A DNA stretch of 64,000 nucleotides from an uncultured Trueperaceae bacterium (GTDB lineage: Bacteria > Deinococcota > Deinococci > Deinococcales > Trueperaceae). How positions within the stretch are numbered: the first letter of the stretch is position 1; every line of letters starts with the position of its first letter. Both the position numbers and the translations under genes were made by a program. Positions 11,935 to 19,900 of this stretch are shown here, one piece after another. The stretch covers positions 336,110-400,109 of the forward strand of contig CALMXZ010000012.1 of NCBI GenBank assembly GCA_937873495.1, given 5' to 3'. A model generated the notes under the pieces. That model saw only the letters and a program-made list of their open reading frames with translations. It did not search any database and had not been told where the DNA came from.

Positions 11935-13647
11935 ATGAGCCCGAAAGAAGACGAAGCGCTTACCGTCGTGGCCCCCGCAGCGGAGGCGCCAGCGCCCCGC
12001 AAGCGTGGCCGGCCTCGCAAGAACCCGGAGGCCGCCGCGGCGGCGCCCGCGCCGACGGCCGCCGTGCCCGCAGCGGTCGTGGCCGCGCCGACGCGAGACG
12101 TGGCCGCGCGAGACGTGGCCGCGCGAGACGTGGCCGCGCGAGACGCGGCCGCGCCGCGAGACGCGGGCGCCGCCGAGCCCGCGGCGCGCAGCGAAGCCGA
12201 CGGTGGGAACGAGCGCCAGCGCGGGAGGACGGCCAGGGCGAGCGAGGACGAGCCGCGGCGTTCGGGGGGCGGGCGGCAGGCGGAGCCGGTCCAGGACGAT
12301 GCGGACGAGGACCTGGATGGCGACGACTCCGGAGCGGGCGACGACGGCCAGCGCGGCCGCGGCCGGAACCGCCGCAACCGCGCCGCGCGCAAGCCCGGCT
12401 TCAACTTCCGCGAGCTGCACTCCAAGATCCTGCCCGAGCTGCACCTGCTCGCCAAGGAGGTCCAGCTCGAGGACTACCGCAGGATGAGCAAGGACGACCT
12501 CGTCGTCGCCATCCTCGAGCGCTCGGCGGAGAGCGAGGGCTTGCGGCTCGTCAAGGGCTACCTCGAGATCTCCTCGGACGGCTACGGCTTCCTGCAGGAG
12601 TCGCTCCTCCAGAACAACACGCGCAGCGTCATCGTGTCGGCCGGCCTCATCAAGCAGTTCCGGCTGCGCACCGGCGACCTCATCCTCGGCAAGGCCCGGC
12701 GCCCGCGCGAGAACGAGCGCTACGGCACGCTCATCCGCGTCGAGGCGGTCAACAGCGTTGACCCGTTCCAGTCCTCGAAGCGCCCGCGGTTCGAGGAGCT
12801 CACCCCGACGTTCCCCGAAGCGCGCATCAAGCTCGAGACCGTCGGCAACGAGCTGTCGACCCGCGTCATCGACCTGCTCGCGCCCATCGGCCGCGGTCAG
12901 CGCGGCCTGATCGTTGCGCCGCCGAAGGCTGGCAAGACGACGCTCCTCAAGAAGATCGCCAACGCCGTCGTCGCGAACGAGCCGGACATCAAGGTGATCG
13001 TGCTCCTCGTCGACGAGCGGCCCGAGGAAGTCACCGACTTCCGCGAGTCCGTCCACGGCGTCGAGGTCATCGCGAGCACGTTCGACGAGCCCCCCAGCAA
13101 CCACATCCGCGTGGCGGAGTTCGTGCACGAGCGCGCCAGGCGCATCGTCGAGGACAGCGGCCACGTCATGATCCTCCTCGACTCCATCACGCGGCTCGCG
13201 CGCGCCAACAACCTCGTCACGCCCCCCACCGGCCGCACCCTGTCCGGCGGTCTCGACTCCAACGCCCTTCACTGGCCGAAGCGCTTCCTCGGCGCCGCCC
13301 GCAACATCCGCGGCGGCGGCAGCCTCAGCATCCTGGCCACCGCCCTCGTCGAGACGGGCTCGCGCATGGACGACGTGATCTTCGAGGAGTTCAAGGGCAC
13401 TGGCAACATGGAACTGCACCTGAGCAGGCACCTCGAGGAGCGGCGCATCTTCCCGGCCATCGACATCCTCAAGTCGGGCACGCGCCGCGAGGACCTGCTC
13501 CTCAGCGAGGACGTGCTCGCCAAGATGTGGCTCCTGCGCAAGGTCATCTCCGACATGGACCCGGCCGAGGCCATGGAGATGCTCCTCGGGCGCCTCGGGC
13601 GCAGCAAGAGCAACGCGGAGTTCCTCGCCACCCTCACGCAAGGCTGA
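11935..13647 (+). CDS. rho: Transcription termination factor Rho
   Basis: A protein of 570 residues, about 150 longer than the 420-residue standard form; the excess is N-terminal. Residues 1-150 are low complexity: an AT-hook-like KRGRPRKNPE, a run of RDVAA repeats (residues 54-73), then acidic and RG-rich segments ending RNRRNRAARK. From about residue 155 the normal Rho begins: the N-terminal helical region, the RNA-binding fold with GYLEISSDGYGFLQ, and the hexameric ATPase with Walker A PPKAGKTT (about 328-335) and LLVDERPEEVTDF. It unwinds RNA-DNA hybrids to end transcription. AAGGAG lies 8 bases before the ATG. An insert-rich Rho N terminus is also known in other high-GC bacteria, where it adds RNA affinity. 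Confidence 0.96.
   Translation: MSPKEDEALTVVAPAAEAPAPRKRGRPRKNPEAAAAAPAPTAAVPAAVVAAPTRDVAARDVAARDVAARDAAAPRDAGAAEPAARSEADGGNERQRGRTARASEDEPRRSGGGRQAEPVQDDADEDLDGDDSGAGDDGQRGRGRNRRNRAARKPGFNFRELHSKILPELHLLAKEVQLEDYRRMSKDDLVVAILERSAESEGLRLVKGYLEISSDGYGFLQESLLQNNTRSVIVSAGLIKQFRLRTGDLILGKARRPRENERYGTLIRVEAVNSVDPFQSSKRPRFEELTPTFPEARIKLETVGNELSTRVIDLLAPIGRGQRGLIVAPPKAGKTTLLKKIANAVVANEPDIKVIVLLVDERPEEVTDFRESVHGVEVIASTFDEPPSNHIRVAEFVHERARRIVEDSGHVMILLDSITRLARANNLVTPPTGRTLSGGLDSNALHWPKRFLGAARNIRGGGSLSILATALVETGSRMDDVIFEEFKGTGNMELHLSRHLEERRIFPAIDILKSGTRREDLLLSEDVLAKMWLLRKVISDMDPAEAMEMLLGRLGRSKSNAEFLATLTQG
12094..12153 (+). repeat. Four tandem 15-bp repeats inside rho
   Basis: Units of CGAGACGTGGCCGCG at 12094, 12109, 12124 and 12139; the fourth differs by one base. 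They encode RDVAA three times and RDAAA once, in frame, in the disordered N-terminal extension. Confidence 0.95.
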
Positions 13648-13660
13648 GGTCGGCGCCGGC

Positions 13661-14251
13661 GTGAGGACGGGCGCCGCTGTCCAGGGCGGTCGGCGCGCGC
13701 GCCGCCTGGCGAGCTGGTTGCTGGCGGCCGCGCTCGGCCTCGCCTTCGCGGCCGAGCCTGGGGAGGGCGGGGCCGCGGCGCGACGCGACGCGCTGCGTGC
13801 GGCTCAGGGGGCGGCGCTCGCCGGCGCCGTCGACGCCATGCGCGGCGTCGACTGGAGCACCACCGGCTTCGCGCTGCCCGTGCAAGGGCGCGTCTCCTCC
13901 TACTTCGGCTGGCGGAACGTCTCCGTCAACGGCAACCGGTACCACGGCGGGCTCGACATCGCCGCCCCATCCGGCACGCCGGTGAAGGCGGCGCGCTCCG
14001 GCGTCGTTGTTCGCGCCGGTTGGTGGGGGACCTACGGCAACGTCGTCGTGTTGGATCACGGCGACGGCAGCGAGACGCGCTACGCCCACCTCAGTGCCAT
14101 CGCCGTGCGGGTAGGGGAGTCGCTCAGGCAGGGCGACGTGCTCGGCGCCGTCGGCAGTACGGGCGCCTCGACCGGCCCGCACCTGCACTTCGAGGTGCGC
14201 TTCGACGGCCGGGCGGTCGACCCGTTGCCGTACCTGCAGGGGCGGCTCTGA
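13661..14251 (+). CDS. M23 family metallopeptidase, secreted murein hydrolase-like
   Basis: A protein of 196 residues with a GTG start 14 bases after rho. Residues 1-31 form a signal peptide: basic RRARRLAS, then a hydrophobic LLAAALGLAFA core. The LytM domain carries the zinc ligands HGGLD (His-x3-Asp) and, near the end, HLHFE (His-x-His), with GSTGASTGPHLHF conserved. Enzymes of this family cut peptide bridges in peptidoglycan, or act as amidase activators if ligands are lost; here the ligands are intact. Whether it is translated from the rho mRNA cannot be told; no strong ribosome site is visible. Confidence 0.9.
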   Translation: MRTGAAVQGGRRARRLASWLLAAALGLAFAAEPGEGGAAARRDALRAAQGAALAGAVDAMRGVDWSTTGFALPVQGRVSSYFGWRNVSVNGNRYHGGLDIAAPSGTPVKAARSGVVVRAGWWGTYGNVVVLDHGDGSETRYAHLSAIAVRVGESLRQGDVLGAVGSTGASTGPHLHFEVRFDGRAVDPLPYLQGRL

Positions 14252-14344
14252 GCGGACCTTCGGGGGTGCGTCGCGGCCCCGGCGGTGGGGTAGGCTTGGC
14301 TGTCCCTCGGTGGTGGGCGGACCGGCAGCCGGCTGGTCGCCAAA

Positions 14345-14377
14345 TCGGAACTGTTCCGAGGTAAAAGGTTGTACAGT
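14345..14377 (+). promoter_or_regulatory. Promoter with palindromic operator upstream of the Rrf2 regulator gene
   Basis: A perfect palindrome with 7-bp arms, TCGGAAC-T-GTTCCGA, spans 14345-14359. It sits where the -35 region would be for the -10 box TACAGT at 14372-14377. Transcription would start about 30 bases before the regulator gene. The position suggests autorepression. Confidence 0.55.
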
Positions 14378-14413
14378 AGGGCACGGCGGTCAAGCCGCTG
14401 GGGAGGTCAAGGC

Positions 14414-14863
14414 ATGTGGGTATCGACCAAAGCGCAGTACGGCATGAGGGCCCTCGTAGAAGTGGCGCTCAGCGGTGACGAACCCATCAGCCTCAAGACG
14501 GTCGCGGAACGCCAACTCCTCAGCCATCAGTACTTGGAGCAGATCTTTGCCATCCTGCGCCGCGCCGGCATCGTCGAAGCGATCAGGGGGGCCCACGGCG
14601 GTTACCGCCTCGCGCGGCCCCTCGAGGAGATCGACAGCCTCGAGGTCGTCGAGCTCCTGGAGGGCAGCGTGGCGCCCGTAAGCTGCATCGTCGACTCCGC
14701 CAACTGCGTCCGCGCCGGCATGTGCTCGACGGAGAGCCTCTGGCGGCGGGTGGACGCCGCCGTGCGCCAGGTCCTGCGCTCCACGAGCCTGGCCGACCTG
14801 GTGCAGCAGCGCCGCCTGCTCGGCATCCAGCCGTTGCCGCAGTACCTCGGGCGCGACGACTGA
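14414..14863 (+). CDS. Rrf2 family transcriptional regulator, IscR-like
   Basis: A protein of 149 residues starting MWVSTKAQYGMRAL. The ATG at 14414 is chosen because GGGAGG lies 7-8 bases upstream. The winged helix covers residues 1-70 and ends in the Rrf2 signature IRGAHGGYRLARP. Three cysteines, Cys91, Cys98 and Cys104, sit where IscR has its [2Fe-2S] ligands (92, 98, 104 in E. coli); the IscR His107 is a Glu here. It therefore probably binds an Fe-S cluster, but the fourth ligand is uncertain. The cysteine desulfurase gene follows 14 bases later, as in isc and suf regulons. I infer that it senses Fe-S or cysteine status and controls the desulfurase. Confidence 0.9.
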   Translation: MWVSTKAQYGMRALVEVALSGDEPISLKTVAERQLLSHQYLEQIFAILRRAGIVEAIRGAHGGYRLARPLEEIDSLEVVELLEGSVAPVSCIVDSANCVRAGMCSTESLWRRVDAAVRQVLRSTSLADLVQQRRLLGIQPLPQYLGRDD

Positions 14864-14877
14864 CGAGTACCCCGCTG

Positions 14878-16041
14878 GTGCGGTCGGCTTCCGGCATCTA
14901 CCTGGATCACGCGGCCACGACGCCTCTCGACGAGCGCGTCCTGGACGCCATGCTGCCGTACCTGAAGAGCGAGTTCGGCAACCCTTCGAGCACCCATCGC
15001 CTAGGTCAGGCGGCCAGGCGCGCAGTGGAGGAGGCGCGTGAGCGCGTCGCCGCCACCCTGGCGGTGCGGGCGCGCCAGGTCGTCTTCACGTCCGGAGCGA
15101 CCGAGGCGGACGATCAGGCTGTCTTCGCTGCCGCGGCCGCGCGCGAGGGCGGGCTCGTAGTGAACGCGGGGGAGCATGCCGCCGTGCTCGAAGCGGCGCG
15201 CCGGCTGGCCGCCCAAGGGCGCGAGGTGGCGTTCGTGCCGCTCGCGCCGGACGGCGGCTCGCCGCTCGCCGCGTGGGAGGCCGCCCTCGCCGAGCAGGCG
15301 ACGCGTGGCGGCACCGCGCTGGTCGCCGCCATGCTCGTCAACAACGAGACGGGTGCGCTGCTGGACGTGAGGGCCATCGCCGAGCTGGCGCACGCTCACG
15401 GCGCCCTCGTCCTCTGCGACGCGGTGCAAGGTTACGGCGTCGAGGAGTTCACCTTCGAGAGCCTCGGTGCCGACCTCGTGACGCTGTCCGGGCACAAGGT
15501 CTACGGGCCGAAGGGCGCCGGGGCGCTCGTGTTCAGGGAAGGTCTCGAACCCGCGCCCCTGCTGGCGGGCGGCGCACAGGAGCGCGGCCACCGGCCCGGC
15601 ACGCACGCCGTGCCGGCCATCGTCGGGTTCGGCGCGGCGGCGACGCTGGCCGCGGAGCGGCTGCCGAGCGAACGAGCGCGGCTCGCCGGCCTGCAGGCGC
15701 GCTTAGAGGCCGCCGCCGTCGCCATCCCCGGCGTGGCGATCAACGCCGCCGAAACGCGCAGGAGCGTCAAGCACACCAACCTGCGAGTGCGGGGCGCCGA
15801 CGGCGAGACGCTGCTGATGCTGCTGGACGAGGCCGGGGTGTACGCGAGTGCCGGGTCGGCGTGCGCCGCGGGCAGCGTCGAGCCGAGCCACGTTCTCCTG
15901 GCCATGGGGCTCGGCCGGGCCGAGGCCAAGGCGAGCGTCAGGTTCAGCTACGGCGAAGCCGTCGACGAGCGCCTCGTCGACGAAGCGGCGAGCAGGTTCG
16001 CCGCCGCCGTCGAGCGGGCGCGCTCGGTCGTGGCTTTGTAG
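14878..16041 (+). CDS. Cysteine desulfurase, NifS/IscS family
   Basis: A protein of 387 residues. The GTG at 14878 gives MRSASGIYLDHAATTPLDE, the standard family start; no strong ribosome site is seen, so coupling to the preceding regulator gene is likely. Seen: FGNPSSTHRLGQAARR, the PLP region with Lys in TLSGHKVYGPKGAGAL, and the sulfur-accepting Cys in ASAGSACAAGS. It removes sulfur from cysteine as a protein-bound persulfide for Fe-S clusters or tRNA thiolation. The partner scaffold or thiouridylase gene is not in the next few genes. NifS versus IscS cannot be decided. Confidence 0.93.
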   Translation: MRSASGIYLDHAATTPLDERVLDAMLPYLKSEFGNPSSTHRLGQAARRAVEEARERVAATLAVRARQVVFTSGATEADDQAVFAAAAAREGGLVVNAGEHAAVLEAARRLAAQGREVAFVPLAPDGGSPLAAWEAALAEQATRGGTALVAAMLVNNETGALLDVRAIAELAHAHGALVLCDAVQGYGVEEFTFESLGADLVTLSGHKVYGPKGAGALVFREGLEPAPLLAGGAQERGHRPGTHAVPAIVGFGAAATLAAERLPSERARLAGLQARLEAAAVAIPGVAINAAETRRSVKHTNLRVRGADGETLLMLLDEAGVYASAGSACAAGSVEPSHVLLAMGLGRAEAKASVRFSYGEAVDERLVDEAASRFAAAVERARSVVAL

Positions 16042-16062
16042 CGCGGCATCCCGCGCCAGCCG

Positions 16063-17268
16063 TTAGGCCGACTTGCGGGCCGCCGCGGTGTCGAGCAGCC
16101 TGGTGGGGTCGTCGAGGTCGCGCGCCTCGACGTGCAGCTGCGTGATACCGCTGCCTGGCACCTCGAACATCAGCGGCATGAGGGCGCGCTCCAGCACGGA
16201 GCGCAGGGCGCGGGCGCCCGTCTTGAGCGCCTGGGCGCGCCTTGCCACCTCGAGCAGCGCCTCGTCGGAGAAGGTGAGCTTCACGCCGTCGAAACCGAAG
16301 AGCTCCTGGTACTGCTTCACGAGCGCGTTGCGGGGCTTGGTGAGCACGTCGACCAACGCTTCGAGGCTGAGCTCCTCAAGGCGCACGACGACGGGCAGGC
16401 GCCCGATGAGCTCCGGGATGAGCCCGAACGCCATCAGGTCGGACGGCATCACTTCCGCTCCCGCCAACGGGTCGCCTTCCGAGGCCGCGGGGGTCTGGAA
16501 GCCCACCTTGGCGACGTCGAGCCGGCGGCGCAGGATGGCGTCCAGGCCCTCGAAGGCCCCGCCGCAGATGAACAGGATGTTGCTCGTGTCGACGTCGATC
16601 AGTTCCTGGTGCGGGTGCTTACGTCCGCCTTGGGGCGGCACGTGCGTCACCGTGCCTTCGATGATCTTGAGCAGCGCCTGCTGGACGCCCTCGCCGCTCA
16701 CGTCGCGCGTGATGGACGGGCCCTCCGACTTGCGGCCGATCTTGTCGATCTCGTCGACGTAGATGATGCCCCGTTCCGCCGCCGCCACGTCGTAATCGGC
16801 CACTTGCAGGAGACGAAGGATGATGTTCTCGACGTCGTCGCCGACGTAGCCCGCCTCCGTGAGCGTGGTGGCGTCCGCGATCGCGAACGGCACGTCGAGC
16901 GTGCGCGCGAGCGTCTGGGCGAGCAGTGTCTTGCCGGTGCCGGAAGGGCCGATGAGGAGCACGTTGCTCTTCTGCAGTTCGGTATGCGGGTTGGCGATGC
17001 GGCGCGAGTGGTTGTAGACGGCGACCGCGAGGGCGCGCTTGGCCGCCTCCTGCTCGATGACGTAAGCGTCCAGCTCGCGCTTGATCTCGCGCGGTTGCAG
17101 GCTTCGCAGGTGCACGAACGGCTTGGCTGGCGCCCCGGCCTCCGCCACGACATCGTGCACTCGGCCGGCGCACTGGTCGCAGATGTGCGCTCCGCCGCCC
17201 GGCGCGGCCACGAGGAAGCGCACCTCGGTGTGCGCGCGTCCGCAGAAGCTGCAGTGGGTGGCCGTCAT
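16063..17268 (-). CDS. clpX: ClpX, ATPase subunit of the ClpXP protease
   Basis: A protein of 401 residues. The N-terminal zinc finger has Cys6, Cys9, Cys30 and Cys33 (CSFC and CDQC). The AAA+ module shows Walker A GPSGTGKT (about residues 107-114), Walker [12 protein letters not shown], and the ClpX-specific [10 protein letters not shown] and sensor region. It unfolds tagged proteins and feeds them to ClpP in the cytoplasm. Its ATG overlaps the clpP stop by four bases (ATGA), so the two are coupled. Confidence 0.97.
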   Translation of the reverse strand: MTATHCSFCGRAHTEVRFLVAAPGGGAHICDQCAGRVHDVVAEAGAPAKPFVHLRSLQPREIKRELDAYVIEQEAAKRALAVAVYNHSRRIANPHTELQKSNVLLIGPSGTGKTLLAQTLARTLDVPFAIADATTLTEAGYVGDDVENIILRLLQVADYDVAAAERGIIYVDEIDKIGRKSEGPSITRDVSGEGVQQALLKIIEGTVTHVPPQGGRKHPHQELIDVDTSNILFICGGAFEGLDAILRRRLDVAKVGFQTPAASEGDPLAGAEVMPSDLMAFGLIPELIGRLPVVVRLEELSLEALVDVLTKPRNALVKQYQELFGFDGVKLTFSDEALLEVARRAQALKTGARALRSVLERALMPLMFEVPGSGITQLHVEARDLDDPTRLLDTAAARKSA

Positions 17269-17885
17269 CCGGCGCCTTTGGCGCCGTCGACCCGCCCTGG
17301 GCCGCGGGGCTCGATGACCTTGTCGATGAGCCCGTAGGCGAGCGCCTGCTGCGGGGCCATGAAGTTGTCGCGCTCCATGTCGCGGCGCAGCCGCTCCGTT
17401 GCGACGCCGGTGTGGCGGTGGTAGATGGCCTCCATCATGTCGCGCAAGTCCTCGAACTCGCGCGCCTGGACGGCGAGGTCGGGGAGGCTCGAACGCGGGA
17501 AGCCGGCCGAGCCGGCGTGGATCATGATGCGGCTATGCGGCAGGGCGACACGGTGCCCCGCCGCGCCGGCCGTCAGGATGAGCGAGCCCATGGACATGGC
17601 GATACCGACGCAGTTCGTATGCACCGGCGCCGAGATGAACTGCATGACGTCGTAGATGGCGAGGCCGGCGTACACTTCGCCGCCGGGGCTGTTGATGAAC
17701 ATGTTGATGGGCTGCTCGCTCGACTGCGAGTCGAGGAGGAGCAGTTGGGCGGTCACGACGTTGGCGACCTCCGAGTCGATGGCCGACCCAAGGAAGATGA
17801 TGCGTTCCTTCAGGAGCCGGCTGTAGACGTCGTAGGTGCGCTCGCCGCGCCCGGTCTGCTCGATGACGTAAGGGATGAGCGGCAT
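17265..17885 (-). CDS. clpP: ClpP, proteolytic subunit
   Basis: A protein of 206 residues with the catalytic Ser98 (GIAMSMGSL), His123 ([11 protein letters not shown]) and an Asp in the helix region that follows; [15 protein letters not shown] is conserved. It has no long propeptide. It forms the tetradecameric barrel used by ClpX. No ribosome site is visible; TACGCT at 17900-17895, nine bases before the ATG, suggests a nearly leaderless transcript separate from tig. Confidence 0.97.
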   Translation of the reverse strand: MPLIPYVIEQTGRGERTYDVYSRLLKERIIFLGSAIDSEVANVVTAQLLLLDSQSSEQPINMFINSPGGEVYAGLAIYDVMQFISAPVHTNCVGIAMSMGSLILTAGAAGHRVALPHSRIMIHAGSAGFPRSSLPDLAVQAREFEDLRDMMEAIYHRHTGVATERLRRDMERDNFMAPQQALAYGLIDKVIEPRGPGRVDGAKGAG

Positions 17886-17970
17886 CTTGCGGCTAGCGTA
17901 GCACCGGTCCGGGGTCCGTGGCGTTCCCTCGCGTGTTCGAGCCTCACCCGTTGGTCATACGACAAGAGGA

Positions 17971-17998
17971 GCGACGCCCGGCGAGCGACGCCCGGCGA
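17971..17998. repeat. Two tandem 14-bp repeats between clpP and tig
   Basis: GCGACGCCCGGCGA occurs twice head to tail in the 150-base spacer. No other feature is seen in that spacer apart from the clpP promoter. Confidence 0.85.
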
Positions 17999-18035
17999 GC
18001 GCCGACCCTCTCCCGACCGGTAGTCCGGCTAGGCC

Positions 18036-19451
18036 TCAGTGGTGGTGATGGTCGTGATCGTGGTCATGATCGTGGTCATGATCGTGGTGATGGTCGTGAC
18101 CGTGGTCGTGATCGGCCGCCTCGTCCTCGCTGAGGAAGGCAGCCTCGGCCGCCTCGTCGGCGGCGTCGAACCCGTCGTCCGCCTCGACCGGCTCGCCGGC
18201 CAGCTCACTGATGAACTCGCGCAGCGCCTTGTCGCGCTTCAGGAAGAAGCGGTAGTTGGCGAGGTAGTCCTCGCCGAGCTCCTGCTTCATGCGACCGACG
18301 TCCTGGCTACGCGAGTCGGCGAGCCGCTTCAGGGCCGAGCGGTACTCGGCGTCGGAGACCTCCGTGCCGCGCACCTCCATGAGGCGCTCGAGCACGAGGT
18401 CGCGCCGGACGCCCTTCTCGGCCGCTTCCTTGAGCTCGGCCTCGAACTCCTCGCGCTTGCCGCGCTGCTCGAGGCGGTCGACGTAGCGTTCCAGGGTGGT
18501 GCCCTGGTGGCCGAGGTCGTGGGCCAGGTCTTGCAGGAGGCTGCGCTGGCGGCGCCTGACGAGGCTGCCGGGCAGCTCGAGCGTCGCGCCGGAGACGAGC
18601 TTCTCGACGACCTCGTCGCGGCGGGCCTCGAGGGTGGCGCGCCGCGCGTCGGACTCGAGGCTCTCGCGTACGCGTTGCGTCAACTCCGCTCCGTCTGCGA
18701 AGCCGAGTTGCAGCGCGAGGTCGTCGTCGGACGCGGCGAGCTCCTTGCCCTTGACGTCAAGCACCTTGAGGCGGATCTGCGTGGTGCTCGTGCCGCCGTC
18801 CTCGCCCTCCGGAGCCGGGTCGGTGAAGGTGGCCGTCAGGACGTCGCCCATCGACTGGCCGACGAGCTGGTTCCTCAGCTCCTCGCCGGCCCGGTCCATG
18901 TGGACCTGGAAGGTGGACGACTCGTCCACCTCGTCGCCCTCGCCAAGGCGCGCCACGAGCACCCAGTCGGTGGCCTCGACGGGGCGCTCGACCGGCACCA
19001 AGGTGGCGTTCTCGCGGCGCAGCTCCTCGAACGCGGCACGCACGTCGTCGTCGCCGACGACCTTGGGCTCGGCCTCCAGCTTGATCGCGGTCAGGTCGGG
19101 CAGGGTGATATCGGGGTAGACGTCGGCGTGGACGGTGAACTCGAAGTCCTGGCCGCGCACGGCGCTGTCCGCGTGGAAGTGGGCGTCGATGGGGTAGAGC
19201 TCGAGCTCGCGCACGGCCTGCGGGTAGGCCTCCTCGACGAGCGCGTCGCGGACTTCCTCGGCCAGGGCCTCAGCGCCGATGCGCTTCTCCAGCACGCCGC
19301 GGGGCGCCTTGCCCGGCCGGAAGCCGGGCACCTTCACCGTCCGCGAGAGCTGTGCGAGCACGCGCTCGAACGTGGCGTCTACGGTGGCGGCGTCGACGCT
19401 CACGGCGAGCGTGACGTTGACCCCCTGCTTCTCGACTACTCTGGCTTCCAT
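18036..19451 (-). CDS. tig: Trigger factor with a histidine-rich tail
   Basis: A protein of 471 residues. The ribosome-binding signature VPGFRPGKAPRGVLEKRIG lies near residue 40, followed by a divergent FKBP-type domain (about 155-240) and the helical chaperone arms. It helps nascent chains fold at the ribosome exit. The C-terminal 25 residues are almost only His and Asp, with 15 histidines, something ordinary trigger factors lack; SlyD-type proteins have similar nickel/zinc-binding tails. GGAG lies just before the ATG. It precedes clpP and clpX as in many bacteria. Confidence 0.95.
   Translation of the reverse strand: MEARVVEKQGVNVTLAVSVDAATVDATFERVLAQLSRTVKVPGFRPGKAPRGVLEKRIGAEALAEEVRDALVEEAYPQAVRELELYPIDAHFHADSAVRGQDFEFTVHADVYPDITLPDLTAIKLEAEPKVVGDDDVRAAFEELRRENATLVPVERPVEATDWVLVARLGEGDEVDESSTFQVHMDRAGEELRNQLVGQSMGDVLTATFTDPAPEGEDGGTSTTQIRLKVLDVKGKELAASDDDLALQLGFADGAELTQRVRESLESDARRATLEARRDEVVEKLVSGATLELPGSLVRRRQRSLLQDLAHDLGHQGTTLERYVDRLEQRGKREEFEAELKEAAEKGVRRDLVLERLMEVRGTEVSDAEYRSALKRLADSRSQDVGRMKQELGEDYLANYRFFLKRDKALREFISELAGEPVEADDGFDAADEAAEAAFLSEDEAADHDHGHDHHHDHDHDHDHDHDHHHH
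18039..18113 (-). repeat. His-Asp codon repeat at the 3' end of tig
   Basis: Repeats of GATCACGACCAC-like units on the minus strand encode alternating Asp and His. Codon wobble variation between units suggests the protein composition is kept by selection rather than by recent slippage. Confidence 0.8.
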
Positions 19452-19549
19452 GACACTCCTAATCGGCTTGACTATCGCCGTACCAACGAGCCGCTGAACA
19501 TGCGCCGCTGGGCGCCAAAAGGTAGCGGCAAGCGCTTGGCTTGCCGCGG

Positions 19550-19633
19550 TGGTGCGAGGAGCGGGACTTGAACCCGCACGGCTAGGCCACTAGATCCTAA
19601 GTCTAGCGCGTCTACCAGTTCCGCCATCCTCGC
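19550..19633 (-). tRNA. tRNA-Leu (anticodon UAG)
   Basis: A cloverleaf of 84 bases with a long variable arm. Acceptor GCGAGGA pairs with TCCTCGC. The anticodon loop CTTAGGA gives UAG, the T loop is GTTCAAGTC, and CCA is encoded. Confidence 0.97.
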
Positions 19634-19735
19634 GCGGAAGTGCCCGCGGCCTCCCAGGCTTCGCTGGCGCGAAAAGTATGCGAGGGCGGGCCGCACTGCT
19701 CGAGACCCGCCCTCGTTGCGGGAGACCCCGCCTGC

Positions 19736-19813
19736 TGGGGTGGATGATGGGATTTGAACCCACGACACCCGGAACCACAATCCGGTGCTCTAACCAGCTG
19801 AGCTACACCCACC
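19736..19813 (-). tRNA. tRNA-His (anticodon GUG)
   Basis: Anticodon loop TTGTGGT. The extra 5' G (G-1) faces C73, as required for tRNA-His, and CCA is encoded. It lies about 100 bases upstream of tRNA-Leu on the same strand. Confidence 0.97.
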
Positions 19814-19900
19814 AAGCGGGCGCTGGCGAACCCTGGGGCTCGCGAGGCCGAACCGAAGGTTACCGCGTGGCAGGCGGGTTTGGCTAGTCCTGCGTGCCGC

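Noticed and set aside
12094..12153. Tandem repeats in rho as a CRISPR or regulatory array
   Set aside because: Units are contiguous, have no spacers, and are in frame with a recognisable protein.
11686..13641. A 651-codon open frame on the minus strand opposite rho, and other long opposite-strand frames (5574-6698, 6827-8077, 7795-9483, 50054-51685, 59842-61197)
   Set aside because: They lie exactly across well-recognised genes and are rich in Arg, Gly, Asp, Glu, Val and Leu as expected from antisense reading of GC-rich coding DNA. No motif or ribosome site supports them.
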